The notes under the pieces are model-generated. The model saw only the letters and a list, made by a program, of their open reading frames with translations, was not told where the DNA came from and made no database searches. From Stenotrophomonas lactitubi (GTDB taxonomy: Bacteria; Pseudomonadota; Gammaproteobacteria; Xanthomonadales; Xanthomonadaceae): a DNA stretch of 64,000 bases. The stretch is taken from NCBI RefSeq assembly GCF_002803515.1, contig NZ_PHQX01000001.1, positions 1,116,001 through 1,180,000 of the forward strand. The letters are read 5' to 3'. Positions 25,296 through 33,575 of the stretch are shown here, piece after piece (position 1 is the first letter of the stretch; each line of letters starts with the position of its first letter). The translations under genes were made by a program, and so were the position numbers.

Positions 25296-25688
25296 TCACC
25301 AGCCGTTGTAGTTCACCAGCAGGTCGGCGATGACCTTGCGGCGTTGCAGATCGAGACCGTCGAAGTCCGACAGTCCGTTGAAGTGGCAGCGCTTGAGCAT
25401 GGCACCGCCCTCACGCGCGTTGTAGAAGCTGACCATGGCGGACAGGAACATGCGTTCGCCGCTGCTCAGGACGCCGAGGGCATCGTTGAGCTGCAGCATG
25501 TTGGGACGCAGATCCCACTTGCTCTTGGCCTGGTTCAGACCTTCACGGGTGCCGTCACCGAACCATTCGGGGCCAGCGATCTCGACACCGCGCTTCCAGG
25601 CCTCGAAGAAGGCTTGGGGCGCGGCAGCGAAATGCTGTTCTTCCCGCATGATCTGATCGACAACTTCCCGGGGCAGTAGCTGGTTCAT
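25296..25688 (-). CDS. Conserved ICE protein, unknown function
   Basis: 130 residues, helical: MNQLLPREVVDQIMREEQHF, LGVLSSGERMFLSAMVSFYNAREGG, GLDLQRRKVIADLLVNYNGW. The layout (a body of helices with GERMFL) is typical of small plasmid/ICE proteins seen beside DNA-processing genes. No catalytic motif. It follows 25710-25922 by 21 bp, so the two form one unit. Confidence 0.72.
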   Translation of the reverse strand: MNQLLPREVVDQIMREEQHFAAAPQAFFEAWKRGVEIAGPEWFGDGTREGLNQAKSKWDLRPNMLQLNDALGVLSSGERMFLSAMVSFYNAREGGAMLKRCHFNGLSDFDGLDLQRRKVIADLLVNYNGW

Positions 25689-25709
25689 GACGTGATTCCT
25701 CCAGTTGGA

Positions 25710-25922
25710 TCAGGGAATGGCGAGCTGGGACCAGCCGCCTCTTTCGAGGGCACGTTGAGCCGCGGCATAGCTGCGGAAGTACTCGCGGGATTCCCGCGAA
25801 ACAGGGCCTTCGGTATCGCGCGTGCCGATGTAGTGACCGGCGGCGCTTTGCAGGACTTCGAGCGGCAGGAACTTGCCGCAGTAGGTCGAGGCTAATTCGC
25901 CAAAAGAGGCTTGCTGGGACAT
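25710..25922 (-). CDS. Small ICE protein, unknown
   Basis: 70 residues with no known domain (FGELASTYCGKFLPLEVLQSAAGHY). The start at 25922 is chosen because it follows a GGAG-like site and a leader hairpin; the longer frame upstream would translate through the regulatory cassette. It is the first gene of the unit running to 23244. Confidence 0.68.
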   Translation of the reverse strand: MSQQASFGELASTYCGKFLPLEVLQSAAGHYIGTRDTEGPVSRESREYFRSYAAAQRALERGGWSQLAIP

Positions 25923-25943
25923 GGACGGGCTCCTTGGAAAAGC

Positions 25944-25992
25944 GGGGCCTTGTCCCTCACGGGATGGCAGCTCCCGCACGCGGTGGATAAAA
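25944..25992 (-). repeat. Leader hairpin of 25710-25922
   Basis: A weaker member: CC-TTGT-CCC (from 25949) pairs with GGG-AT-GG (to about 25967) across TCAC, and the trailer GCGGTGGATAAAA begins at 25980. Confidence 0.55.
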
Positions 25993-26068
25993 AGCATCGA
26001 CGTCACGGGGACGCGCGTCCGCAGACCTGATGCGATGCGGACTGGTGGGCAACGCGGGAGAGACCCGC

Positions 26069-26121
26069 GGCAGCCTGGAACCCTGGCTGCTGGCATGTGC
26101 TGACCGGAATCAGCGAACATG
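26069..26121 (-). promoter_or_regulatory. Two-hairpin intergenic cassette, copy 3
   Basis: GGCAGCC (26069-26075) / GGCTGC (26085-26090) is followed by GCTGA (26099-26103) / TCAGC (26110-26114) bracketed by CATG at 26094 and 26118. Layout as in copies 1 and 2, behind a terminator and ahead of a leader hairpin. Confidence 0.66.
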
Positions 26122-26198
26122 CGGGCAGCTTCGTGCGCGGGCCGTGCCGCGTCAGTTGGAAAACGGCATCCGGTCCAGCCCCGATTGCTGGGCTCGGA

Positions 26199-26229
26199 GA
26201 AAGAAAAAGCCCTGCACGAGTGCAGGGCT
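26199..26229 (-). terminator. Rho-independent terminator after 26255-26812
   Basis: Perfect 9-bp arms AGCCCTGCA (26208-26216) / TGCAGGGCT (26221-26229), then a T-rich run on the minus strand (26199-26207). Confidence 0.83.
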
Positions 26230-26254
26230 GTCAGGAGGGTGCGGTGGCGCTGGG

Positions 26255-26812
26255 TCAGTCGGGCTTGTCGCCCAGGACATGCTGCTTCCACAGGTCAAAT
26301 GCCTGCTCGGGCGAAAGCTCGGCGAGGATGACGATGGGCTGGGCCTGCCTGGCGCGCAGCGAAGCGAAGTACGCCTTGCGGTCGGCGATGGCCTTGAGCT
26401 TGATGCCTTTGATGAACAGCAGTTTGCCGTCCTTGATGAACAGCACCTTGTTGCCGATGTCGCGGTTGAACGCGGCTCGCACCTTGCGTTCTGCGTGCAT
26501 GGCATCGGCCAGTTCATCGACCAGGAAGTCGAGCGTCATGTCGATGTAGTGAGGGTCTTCACCCTCCTGGCCGAGGTCGAGCGGCGCAGGCGGCAGTCCC
26601 TTGGCGAAGGTTTCGGCCTGAGCCAGCAGCGCCGCCTTGCCATTGAGCGCGCGCAGGAACGTCGAGCCGCCGTGGCCGTCGTTGCGGGCCTCGGCGATGG
26701 GAGTACCGTCGAACACGACGGTGGCGCTGAAGCACATCGTTTCCTCGCTGGCAAAGTCGGCCACCTTGAGGTTCTTCAGCGTGATGCGGTCTTGCTTGGT
26801 GATGTTGTCCAT
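26255..26812 (-). CDS. Conserved ICE protein, unknown function
   Basis: 185 residues. MDNITKQDRITLKNLKVADFASEETMCFSATVVFDG at the N-terminus reads like a beta-sheet domain; KAIADRKAYFASLRARQAQPIVI follows near the C-terminus. Such proteins are conserved in this ICE class; no activity is known to me. Start at 26812 is the first ATG after the upstream cassette. A strong terminator follows the gene. Confidence 0.72.
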   Translation of the reverse strand: MDNITKQDRITLKNLKVADFASEETMCFSATVVFDGTPIAEARNDGHGGSTFLRALNGKAALLAQAETFAKGLPPAPLDLGQEGEDPHYIDMTLDFLVDELADAMHAERKVRAAFNRDIGNKVLFIKDGKLLFIKGIKLKAIADRKAYFASLRARQAQPIVILAELSPEQAFDLWKQHVLGDKPD

Positions 26813-26831
26813 GGGAAGTCCTGAAATCGAC

Positions 26832-26888
26832 CGGGTGGCGACATGCCCCTGACGGGACGTGGCGGCCATCCCGTGGGTTGGAGAAAAA
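26832..26888 (-). repeat. Leader-type repeat of 26255-26812
   Basis: Contains CCCC-TGAC-GGGAC (26846-26859) and GGCCATCCCGTGGGTTGGAGAAAAAA, a degenerate member of the leader family with the GTGGGTTGGA trailer. Confidence 0.5.
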
Positions 26889-26968
26889 AGAGGCATCAAT
26901 GCCCCGGTGGGCAGCGTTCGCCGGTGAGATGCCGAGGCGAACTGGCGGGTGGCGCGGTTGGAACCCGC

Positions 26969-27015
26969 GGCAGCCTTGACACCCTGGCTGCGGGCGGCTG
27001 CCGGTACATCGGCAG
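26969..27015 (-). promoter_or_regulatory. Two-hairpin intergenic cassette, copy 4
   Basis: GGCAGCC (26969-26975) / GGCTGC (26986-26991) adjoins CTGCCG-GTACAT-CGGCAG (26998-27015). The first hairpin matches copy 3 almost exactly; the second has different arms. No terminator is evident between it and the methyltransferase stop at 27058. Confidence 0.6.
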
Positions 27016-27057
27016 TGCAGGAGGAAGAATGGCGCGGGCCGCAGGCTGCGTCGCCGA

Positions 27058-28668
27058 TCAATCCGAAGCGGTTGAGCCCGTCTTGTGTAGGCACTGCACC
27101 AGCCGCTGGCCCAGCCATGCCATGCACGGGACGGCCATGGAGTTGCCGATCGCCTTGTAGCGCGGCGCATCCGCGGCGGGCTTGCCGCGGTACGGGATCA
27201 GCGTGTAGTCGTCGGGCATGCCTTGCAGCCGCTCGCACTCCACGGGCATCAGCCGCCGCACGCGCCAATGCGACCAGTCGCCGGGGCCGGGGTCGTTCCA
27301 GTCGTAGCGGAAATGCGCCTCGAAGTCGGGGGTCAGCACATGGGGCTTGTCCGCGCCCCCGCCGCTGGTGCGCAGGGCGGCCGATACGTTGCCGCCCAAC
27401 TCGGCGGCAAGACCCTGCTCCCGGCCGCGCAGGGACACGCAGGCCACCATCGGCACCCCGTAGCCCGGCTTGCCGTTGGACAGGACGGTGCAAGCGACCT
27501 GGCCATGACCTGACTCGAAGCGCACTTCACCGCGATTGTTCTGCGCGAAGGCAATCGCGGGCACGACACCCGCGTTCGCATGGCTGTTGCGGTGGCCGCC
27601 AGCGCGCAGCGTCGGCGTCAGGTCGAGCGTGGCATCGGCGCCGCTGCCCTGAGCGGTGAAGGCGATGATCGGAACTCCCTTGCCGGTGCCATCCTCGCTG
27701 CTGCCCTTGCCGTTGTTGGCGGTGTCGAGGGTGTGGGCGATGCTGCCAGCGACCGACTGCACCATGAACGTCTCGGTGCGAATGTCGTGCTTAGGGCCAG
27801 CGGCTATGAGGCATGCCGCCACATCGACGGGGCCAATGCCGCCGCTGAATCCGAACGTCGTCGTGACCTTGCCGTAGAACTGCTTCAGTCCTGCGAATCC
27901 TGCGAGGCCTGCGCCTGCTGATTCAGTACCCGGTCCAGCAGCGCTGGCAACTTCTTGCCACGGCGCGCGGCCCGCACAAGAATCCCCGAGCAGGCCTGCG
28001 CGCTCAAAAAGTACTTCTGCGGGATCGAGGTCATCTCCACCACTTGCCACAAGAAACACGCGCTTGCGGCGTTGGGCGACGCCGAAATATTGAGCGTCGA
28101 GCACGCGCCAGGCGATGCGGCGGCGGGGTCCAGACACACAACCAGCGTGCGCCCATTTTTCCCCTGGCGGCTGGAGCGCACGGCTTTCTCCGGCCAATGC
28201 GCCCAGGAAATGCCCGAAGGCATTGCTGCGGTCGTTGAGGACGCCTGGGACGTTTTCCCAGACGAGCGTTGCCGCCGGGCGGCGGTCTTGATGGCGGGTT
28301 TGGTCGATGGCATTTGCAAGCTCCACATAGGCAAGGGAAAGGGCTCCGCGCGGGTCATCCAGCCCGCGGCGGCTACCTGCAACGCTGAACGACTGGCACG
28401 GCGTGCCGCCGACCAGGATGTCGGGCGCCGGCACGGTGCCGGCACGCACCTGGCGGGCGATCGCGGTCATGCCGCCCAAATTGGGCACGCGGGGGTAACG
28501 GTGGGCGAGCACGGCGCTCGGGAACGGCTCGATCTCGGCAAACCATGCGGCTTCGAGGCCGAGGGGTTGCCAGGCGAGGCTCACGGCCTCGATGCCGCTG
28601 CACACGCTGCCGTACAGCAGTGGCGCGGGCTGGGGCGCACCGCGTGGGGTGCGAGGTTGCGGGTTCAT
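27058..28668 (-). CDS. C5-cytosine DNA methyltransferase
   Basis: 536 residues. Motif I YGSVCSGIEA (19-28), catalytic PC motif GGTPCQSFSVAG (88-98, Cys91), ENV motif WENVPGVL (137-144), a long target-recognition region and the C-terminal motifs ERLQGMPDDY and YKAIGNSMAVP are all present, so it should be active. No restriction enzyme gene is adjacent, so it is an orphan enzyme, probably shielding the ICE from host restriction after transfer. Start at 28668 behind a GGAG-like site. Longer upstream frames have no support. Confidence 0.93.
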   Translation of the reverse strand: MNPQPRTPRGAPQPAPLLYGSVCSGIEAVSLAWQPLGLEAAWFAEIEPFPSAVLAHRYPRVPNLGGMTAIARQVRAGTVPAPDILVGGTPCQSFSVAGSRRGLDDPRGALSLAYVELANAIDQTRHQDRRPAATLVWENVPGVLNDRSNAFGHFLGALAGESRALQPPGEKWAHAGCVSGPRRRIAWRVLDAQYFGVAQRRKRVFLVASGGDDLDPAEVLFERAGLLGDSCAGRAPWQEVASAAGPGTESAGAGLAGFAGLKQFYGKVTTTFGFSGGIGPVDVAACLIAAGPKHDIRTETFMVQSVAGSIAHTLDTANNGKGSSEDGTGKGVPIIAFTAQGSGADATLDLTPTLRAGGHRNSHANAGVVPAIAFAQNNRGEVRFESGHGQVACTVLSNGKPGYGVPMVACVSLRGREQGLAAELGGNVSAALRTSGGGADKPHVLTPDFEAHFRYDWNDPGPGDWSHWRVRRLMPVECERLQGMPDDYTLIPYRGKPAADAPRYKAIGNSMAVPCMAWLGQRLVQCLHKTGSTASD

Positions 28669-29205
28669 GGCGTGTCTCCTGTTCGTGTGGCCCTGGACCG
28701 TTTGGCCGGGCCGGGACGTTGATCGGCAGGAGAAAGGCGCCGAAGGCCCAGCGGCCTTCGGCTCGGGAGGACAGAACCACCCGTGGGCTGATTGGCAGGC
28801 CCGGTCGTCGCTAGAACCGTCTGCTGTCAGCAATCGCACCCGGCGCATGTCGTGGTTGGCGCCGGTATCTTCTGGCGCACATCCGCGCACAAAAGGAGCC
28901 CAGTTTTTCGCCGTTGGGCACGGCATCGAATACCGCTGACCGTGAAGGGTCTCCGGGTGGCTCGCAGCCTGGCAAGCCATCGGGGGACCCTTCGCAGGGG
29001 CGGAAAAATGCAGATCAACAGAAGGCGCCGGGAAACCCCGAGCATGGTTCGCGGAGAAGCTACCTTCAGGTCCCGCAGCCGGGTACGGCTGGGCGGGACG
29101 CGCACACGGACAAGAGAAGGCGTTGCGCGCTGGGCATCCCGCAGGGCGTGCGGGACATTGGCCACGCCGCCGATGGCGGGCACGGCTCTCGGGAAACGGG
29201 GTCGG
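28669..29205. other. Intergenic region between topB and methyltransferase genes
   Basis: 537 bp without a convincing gene. The half nearest the methyltransferase has a perfect 10-bp hairpin, GCCGAAGGCC (28739-28748) / GGCCTTCGGC (28753-28762), in the leader position. The rest is GC-rich with several small inverted repeats (for instance around 29120-29145). Open frames here are long only because of GC content and lack ribosome sites. Confidence 0.6.
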
Positions 29206-31218
29206 TCAAGAGCCTTTGCGGCCGCTACTGCGCGGGCGCGAGGCACCGCGCTTGGACGCGCCGGTTTCGACCGGCAGCGTGCCTTTGCAGTCGGGGTAGC
29301 GACTGCACGACCAGAAGGGGCCGGTCTTGCCGGTGCGTTGGCGCGTCGGTGCGCCGCACTGCGGACAAGCAGGCCCCTGGGGAACCTTGATGGACAGCGA
29401 GGTGCTGCCGTACTGCGCGATCAGTTGCGAAATCCATGCGGCCTGCTTGCCGATGAACACGTCCAGGGTGAGTTGTCCGGCCTCGATCATGTCGAGCGCC
29501 TGTTCCCACACGGCGGTGGTTCCGGGGTCGGCAATCGCCGCGGGTACGGCATCGATTAAGGTGAACGCCGCATCCGATGCGCGAATGGAGCGCCCCTTCT
29601 TCACGATGTAGCCGCGGGTGATCAGCCCGCTGATGATGTTGGCCCGTGTCGCCTCGGTGCCGATGCCGACCGTATCCTTGAGCTTCTGCTTCAGGCGCGG
29701 GTCTGTCACCAGCTTGGCGACCCCCTTCATGGATTTGACCAGTTCGCCTTGCGTGTAGGGCTTGGGCGGCATCGTCTTGAGCGCCTTGATCTCGGCCTCG
29801 GCCACCTGGCACGCCATGCCCTGGCGCAGCGCGGGGAGTACCTGGCTGCGCGCGGTGGTTTCCCTGTCCTCGTCCGCTTGCGGCTCGGCCAGCACCAGGC
29901 GCCAACCCTGGGCGGCCACCTGCTTTCCGGTGGCCACCAGCTTCTGCTGGCCGCAGGACAGCTCGGCGATCGTGCGGTCGAACTCGTGGTGAGGGAGGAA
30001 CTGCGCCAGGTAGTGCGCGCGGATCAGCCGGTACACCGCCAGTTCCTTCTCGCTCATGGCCGAGAGGTTCGCGGGTTCCAAGGTGGGAATGATGCCGTGG
30101 TGCGCCGTCACTTTGCCGTCGTTCCAGGCGCGCGAGCGCTGGGAGCGGTCGAGCTGGTCCATGATCGGGCGCAGCGAAGGATCGGTCTTGAGCAGACTGT
30201 CGAGAACCGTGGGCACCTCGGCGAACATGCTTTCGGGCAGGTAACCGGAATCCGAACGCGGGTACGTCGTGGCCTTGTGGGTCTCGTACAGGGCCTGGGC
30301 GATCTCCAGCGTCTCTTGAACATCCAGCCCAAGCTGCTTGGAACAAACCTCCTGGAGCGTTCCCAGGTCGAACAGCAGCGGCGGGCCTTCGCGCACGCGC
30401 TCGGTTTCGACCGACACCACCTGGGCAGCACCTGCGGCGCGGATCTGCTGCGCGGCCTGCTGGGCGATGGGCTGGTGCAAGCAGCGGCCGGCGTCGTCGG
30501 TGCAGCCATCGGGCGGAACCCACTGCGCGCTGAAAGCCTGACCGCCCGCGGACAGGGACACGTCGATGGCCCAGAACGGCACCGACTTGAAGGCCGCGAT
30601 CTCGCGGTCGCGGTCCACGACGAGCTTGAGCGTCGGCGTCTGGACGCGCCCGACCGAGAGCACGCCGTCATAGCCCGCCTGCCGCCCGAGCACGGTGAAC
30701 AACCGGCTGAGGTTCATGCCCACCAGCCAGTCGGCGCGTGAGCGCGCCAGCGCCGAGTAGTACATCGGCAGCGTGTCGGACGATGGCCGCAGCTTGCCGA
30801 GCGCGGTGCGGATGGACGCATCGTTGAGCGCGGACAGCCACAGGCGTTCAATGGAACCGCGGTAGCCGCACAGGTCGATGATCTCGCGGGCGATCAGCTC
30901 GCCCTCGCGGTCGGCATCGGTGGCGATGACCAGATGGGTCGCCTTTGCCAGAAGCGCCTTGACGACCTTGAATTGCGTGGCAGTCTTCGGTTTGACCTCG
31001 ACCCGCCATTGCTGGGGAATGATGGGCAACTGCTCCAGCGACCAGCGCTTGAGGGCCGCGTCATAGACCTCGGGGGTTGCCGCTTCCACGAGATGGCCGA
31101 TGCACCAGGTGACGGTGACGCCGGAGCCGCTGAGACAGCCTTCACCGCGCTGCGTCGCGCCGAGAATCCGGCCTATGTCCTTGCCCTGGGAGGGCTTCTC
31201 GCACAAAAACAGCCGCAT
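29206..31218 (-). CDS. topB: DNA topoisomerase III (ICE-encoded)
   Basis: 670 residues, type IA topoisomerase. The TOPRIM fold has the N-terminal CEKPSQGKDIG with its Glu (7) and the TDADREGE motif (100-107). The active-site tyrosine lies in TTYPRSDSGYL (Tyr319). Near the C-terminus a zinc ribbon is visible, CPQCGAPTRQ ... WSCSRYPDC, followed by a basic tail. Such enzymes resolve intermediates of ICE replication or transfer. It is separated from ssb by 273 bp holding a palindromic operator candidate, so it may have its own promoter. Confidence 0.95.
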   Translation of the reverse strand: MRLFLCEKPSQGKDIGRILGATQRGEGCLSGSGVTVTWCIGHLVEAATPEVYDAALKRWSLEQLPIIPQQWRVEVKPKTATQFKVVKALLAKATHLVIATDADREGELIAREIIDLCGYRGSIERLWLSALNDASIRTALGKLRPSSDTLPMYYSALARSRADWLVGMNLSRLFTVLGRQAGYDGVLSVGRVQTPTLKLVVDRDREIAAFKSVPFWAIDVSLSAGGQAFSAQWVPPDGCTDDAGRCLHQPIAQQAAQQIRAAGAAQVVSVETERVREGPPLLFDLGTLQEVCSKQLGLDVQETLEIAQALYETHKATTYPRSDSGYLPESMFAEVPTVLDSLLKTDPSLRPIMDQLDRSQRSRAWNDGKVTAHHGIIPTLEPANLSAMSEKELAVYRLIRAHYLAQFLPHHEFDRTIAELSCGQQKLVATGKQVAAQGWRLVLAEPQADEDRETTARSQVLPALRQGMACQVAEAEIKALKTMPPKPYTQGELVKSMKGVAKLVTDPRLKQKLKDTVGIGTEATRANIISGLITRGYIVKKGRSIRASDAAFTLIDAVPAAIADPGTTAVWEQALDMIEAGQLTLDVFIGKQAAWISQLIAQYGSTSLSIKVPQGPACPQCGAPTRQRTGKTGPFWSCSRYPDCKGTLPVETGASKRGASRPRSSGRKGS

Positions 31219-31423
31219 GTCCGTCCATCCGAATTCCGTGGTTCATGGAGTTGCTGGAATCGAGGATGCCGAGCGCCACCAGGGGCAGCAGCAAACAAGC
31301 CGCATGCGGTGGCGACCACTTTCACGGGGTGGGATGGCTGGGAGGGGAGTAGCGTGCGGCCGGGGGTACGTGGGCCGGGAGTCGCGATTTTCGGGGGCGC
31401 GTGGAAGTTGGTGGACGTTGATG

Positions 31424-31446
31424 GAGCTATCCCCTGGGGATAGCTC
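31424..31446. promoter_or_regulatory. Palindromic operator candidate, copy 1 (upstream of topB)
   Basis: A perfect palindrome: 11-base arms GAGCTATCCCC around a central T. It lies 206 bp upstream of the topB start. The same palindrome appears twice near 33.5 kb. A binding site for an ICE regulator is the natural reading. Confidence 0.7.
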
Positions 31447-31491
31447 GCGAGGGCATGGGGCGACGGACAACCGCCGCCGCCCCATGTCGGG

Positions 31492-31944
31492 TCACTTCCT
31501 GCGCTTCGGCTCCTTCGGCGCGGTCGGTTCCTGGGCGGGCTGGGGTTTCGGCTGCACGTCCTGTGCGGTCTCCTGCTGCCTGGGGCTGAGGGTCACGGAC
31601 TCGATGCGGAACGGCAGGATGCCGACGCTGCGCGCGTTGATCTGCCAGGTCTCGCGCGGCTGATCCTCGTTGTCCGTCCAGGGTTCGCGCTCCATGCGGC
31701 CGACGACCAGCACGCGCATGCCTTTCTGGTACAGGTCCTTCCAGTGCGCGGCGTCGCGGTGCCAGATTTCCACCGGCGCCCAGAAACCGCCGCGGTCCTC
31801 GAAGTCGCCGCCCTTGGTGGGGACGGGGTTGTCGAAATAAACGTTCAGCCGCAATAAGCGCCGCGGCTCGTCGTTGCCGTTGGGGAATTCGCGGTACTCC
31901 GGTGGCGAGCCGATGTTGCCCTCGCCAGAAAAATGCGTGCTCAT
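31492..31944 (-). CDS. ssb: ICE single-stranded DNA-binding protein
   Basis: 150 residues. The OB-fold core runs about 1-115 with GNIGSPPEYREFPNG, LLRLNVYFDN, GGFWAPVEIWHRDAAHW and RVLVVGRMEREPW, the usual look of the short SSB variants of ICEs. The C-terminal tail is Pro/Gln/Lys-rich and ends PKRRK, so it lacks the acidic tip that recruits partner proteins in chromosomal SSB. Third gene of the operon TIGR03761 - DUF3158 - ssb. Confidence 0.87.
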   Translation of the reverse strand: MSTHFSGEGNIGSPPEYREFPNGNDEPRRLLRLNVYFDNPVPTKGGDFEDRGGFWAPVEIWHRDAAHWKDLYQKGMRVLVVGRMEREPWTDNEDQPRETWQINARSVGILPFRIESVTLSPRQQETAQDVQPKPQPAQEPTAPKEPKRRK

Positions 31945-32017
31945 GGTGTGATCTCCGTGGTGGTTGAAATACCCGCACCTGGTCGGCGTCGGGCGCGTGC
32001 TGGGATACCTGGCGCAA

Positions 32018-32545
32018 TCACCGATCGCGCATGGCGGCGGGAATGGACTTGAGCCGGCGCAGGTAGGCGCCTTCCGCCTCGGCCGCCTTGCTGGCGCACT
32101 CCTGCGCCTGCCTGCCCAAGGTGTGCAACAGGCTGATCTGCATGTTCAGCGTGATGCGCTGAAGCTCGATCGCGTGCAGGTCTGCCAGCAGGTTGACCGG
32201 CGTGCTGGTGCTGGCCATCAGCTCCTGCCACAGGGCCACGCCCATGGCCGACCTGTCGTGCTTGCGCCAGCGCAAAAACGCCGTGCCTGCGCCAGTGGTC
32301 TGCAGGGCCAGTTCGATGGGCAGCAGGTGGAAGGGATGCCCGGCGGCCTGTGGCAGCACCTGTCGCTGCGCCAAGCCAATCAACTCGTCGCGCATGGCGA
32401 AGCACTGGCTGGCCCAGGCCTCCAAGTCCCCTTTACCTTTAAAGGGCTTTAAAAGGCCTTTTAGAGAGGCGGCGTGTTCCAGCCGCATGAAGGCGGTCTG
32501 TTGCAGCGGACGGAAGTAGCGGGTGTCGCAGTTCGGGTCGCTCAT
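32018..32545 (-). CDS. DUF3158 family ICE protein
   Basis: 175 residues, helical, soluble: FRPLQQTAFMRLEHAASLKGLLKPFKGKGDLEAW, then FLRWRKHDRSAMGVALWQELM and a C-terminal QAQECASKAAEAEGAYLRRLKSI. The family is found only in this ICE class just before ssb. In ICEclc the regulator gene inrR also stands next to ssb, so a positional relation is possible but not shown. Start overlaps the TIGR03761 stop. Confidence 0.83.
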   Translation of the reverse strand: MSDPNCDTRYFRPLQQTAFMRLEHAASLKGLLKPFKGKGDLEAWASQCFAMRDELIGLAQRQVLPQAAGHPFHLLPIELALQTTGAGTAFLRWRKHDRSAMGVALWQELMASTSTPVNLLADLHAIELQRITLNMQISLLHTLGRQAQECASKAAEAEGAYLRRLKSIPAAMRDR

Positions 32546-33324
32546 GCCTGCGCGTCCTCGCCCGCAGTGGTCTCGGGTGCCTCGGTGGTGGTGGCCTCGT
32601 CGGTGGGGGCATCGGCTGCGGCAGGAGCCTCACCGCGCTGCTGCAGGCCACGGCGCACGATGGGCGGCGCGAACTTCGAGCGGCGCGTGCCTTCCAGCAC
32701 GTCCTGCGGCAGCTCGCCGAACTTCTCCAGCGCCGCGCGTGCTGCTGCGTTCTTCTCCGCGAAGTCGTCGCGGGTGCAGCCCGAATAGCGGTACTGCTGG
32801 GCCAACGAGAACAGGCTGCGCAGTGCATGCGCGCCTTCGTTGAGCCAGCGTTCGAGCGTCGAGCGATCGATCAGCGCGGTGTGGTGCGCGAGGATCAGCT
32901 TGCGGGCGATATCGTCGTAGTCGGCGAGCAGGTACACGGCGGCAAAGCCGAGCTGCGCATTGACGAACAGCGGCAGCTTGACCGGCTGGACGTTGAGATT
33001 TTCGCCCAGGGTGAGTGCCGGCGGCACGCTCGCCAGGGCCTGGTCCACCTGTTCGCGCAGCGATTGCAGCGTGGCCTTGGTCTGGTCGAGCTTGTCCTCG
33101 ATGCGGAGCATCCAGAAGTCGCTGTACGGGTCGTCCTGCTCCGAGCCGCGCCGCATCTTGTTCATCTGGGCGATGTAGCCGTTCAGGCCGACGATGCCCG
33201 GTCGCCCTTCGGCGGCGGCGCGGCCGTGCCAGATGCGCGAGGCGTGGTGCGTGTGCAGCGTCAGCGACATCGCGCTGCGCAAGGAGCCGAGATTCAGTTG
33301 CAGGGGTTCGTTGGTGGTTGCCAT
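32542..33324 (-). CDS. ICE protein, TIGR03761 (PFL_4669) family
   Basis: 260 residues. LGSLRSAMSLTLHTHHASRIWHGRA at the N-terminus and GLNGYIAQMNKMRRGSEQDDPYSDFWMLRIEDKL are the hallmarks of the family. The C-terminal tail is Ala/Glu/Thr-rich. It is a core maintenance-region gene of this ICE class with no known activity. It heads the operon through ssb; its promoter region (33325-33639) holds two copies of the palindrome seen before topB. Confidence 0.88.
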   Translation of the reverse strand: MATTNEPLQLNLGSLRSAMSLTLHTHHASRIWHGRAAAEGRPGIVGLNGYIAQMNKMRRGSEQDDPYSDFWMLRIEDKLDQTKATLQSLREQVDQALASVPPALTLGENLNVQPVKLPLFVNAQLGFAAVYLLADYDDIARKLILAHHTALIDRSTLERWLNEGAHALRSLFSLAQQYRYSGCTRDDFAEKNAAARAALEKFGELPQDVLEGTRRSKFAPPIVRRGLQQRGEAPAAADAPTDEATTTEAPETTAGEDAQA

Positions 33325-33441
33325 GGTGTCCGCTCGTTGTTGGAAAAGAGCGGACAGCTTCGGCAGGTAGCGGAAGGCAGTCAGTCAACAAACCGAAACC
33401 CGCCCGTCCCCGGTTCACGGCGCGGTGGGTGCATGCGTCGC

Positions 33442-33464
33442 GAGCTATCCCCTGGGGATAGCGC
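33442..33464. promoter_or_regulatory. Palindromic operator candidate, copy 2
   Basis: GCTATCCCC-T-GGGGATAGC (33444-33462), the same core as at 31424, 118 bp upstream of the TIGR03761 start. Confidence 0.7.
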
Positions 33465-33575
33465 CATGGAGCGCCAAGGAACGCTGCACACCCGGATCAG
33501 CGCGAACAAGGCCGATCCCGCTGCAGGCGATCGAGGCCTGGCGTGCAGCGGTTCGACGTGTAGCCGTCAGTGGAA

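Noticed and set aside
26069..26121. oriT hairpins
   Set aside because: The cassette occurs four times at transcription-unit boundaries with terminators, and no relaxase gene is adjacent; a regulatory role fits better, although oriT cannot be excluded from sequence alone.
27058..28668. Restriction-modification system
   Set aside because: No endonuclease gene is adjacent; neighbours are known ICE core or unknown genes.
28827..29246. 139-residue minus-strand frame between topB and the methyltransferase
   Set aside because: Arg/Pro/Ala-rich composition typical of a GC shadow, overlaps the topB end and has no ribosome site.
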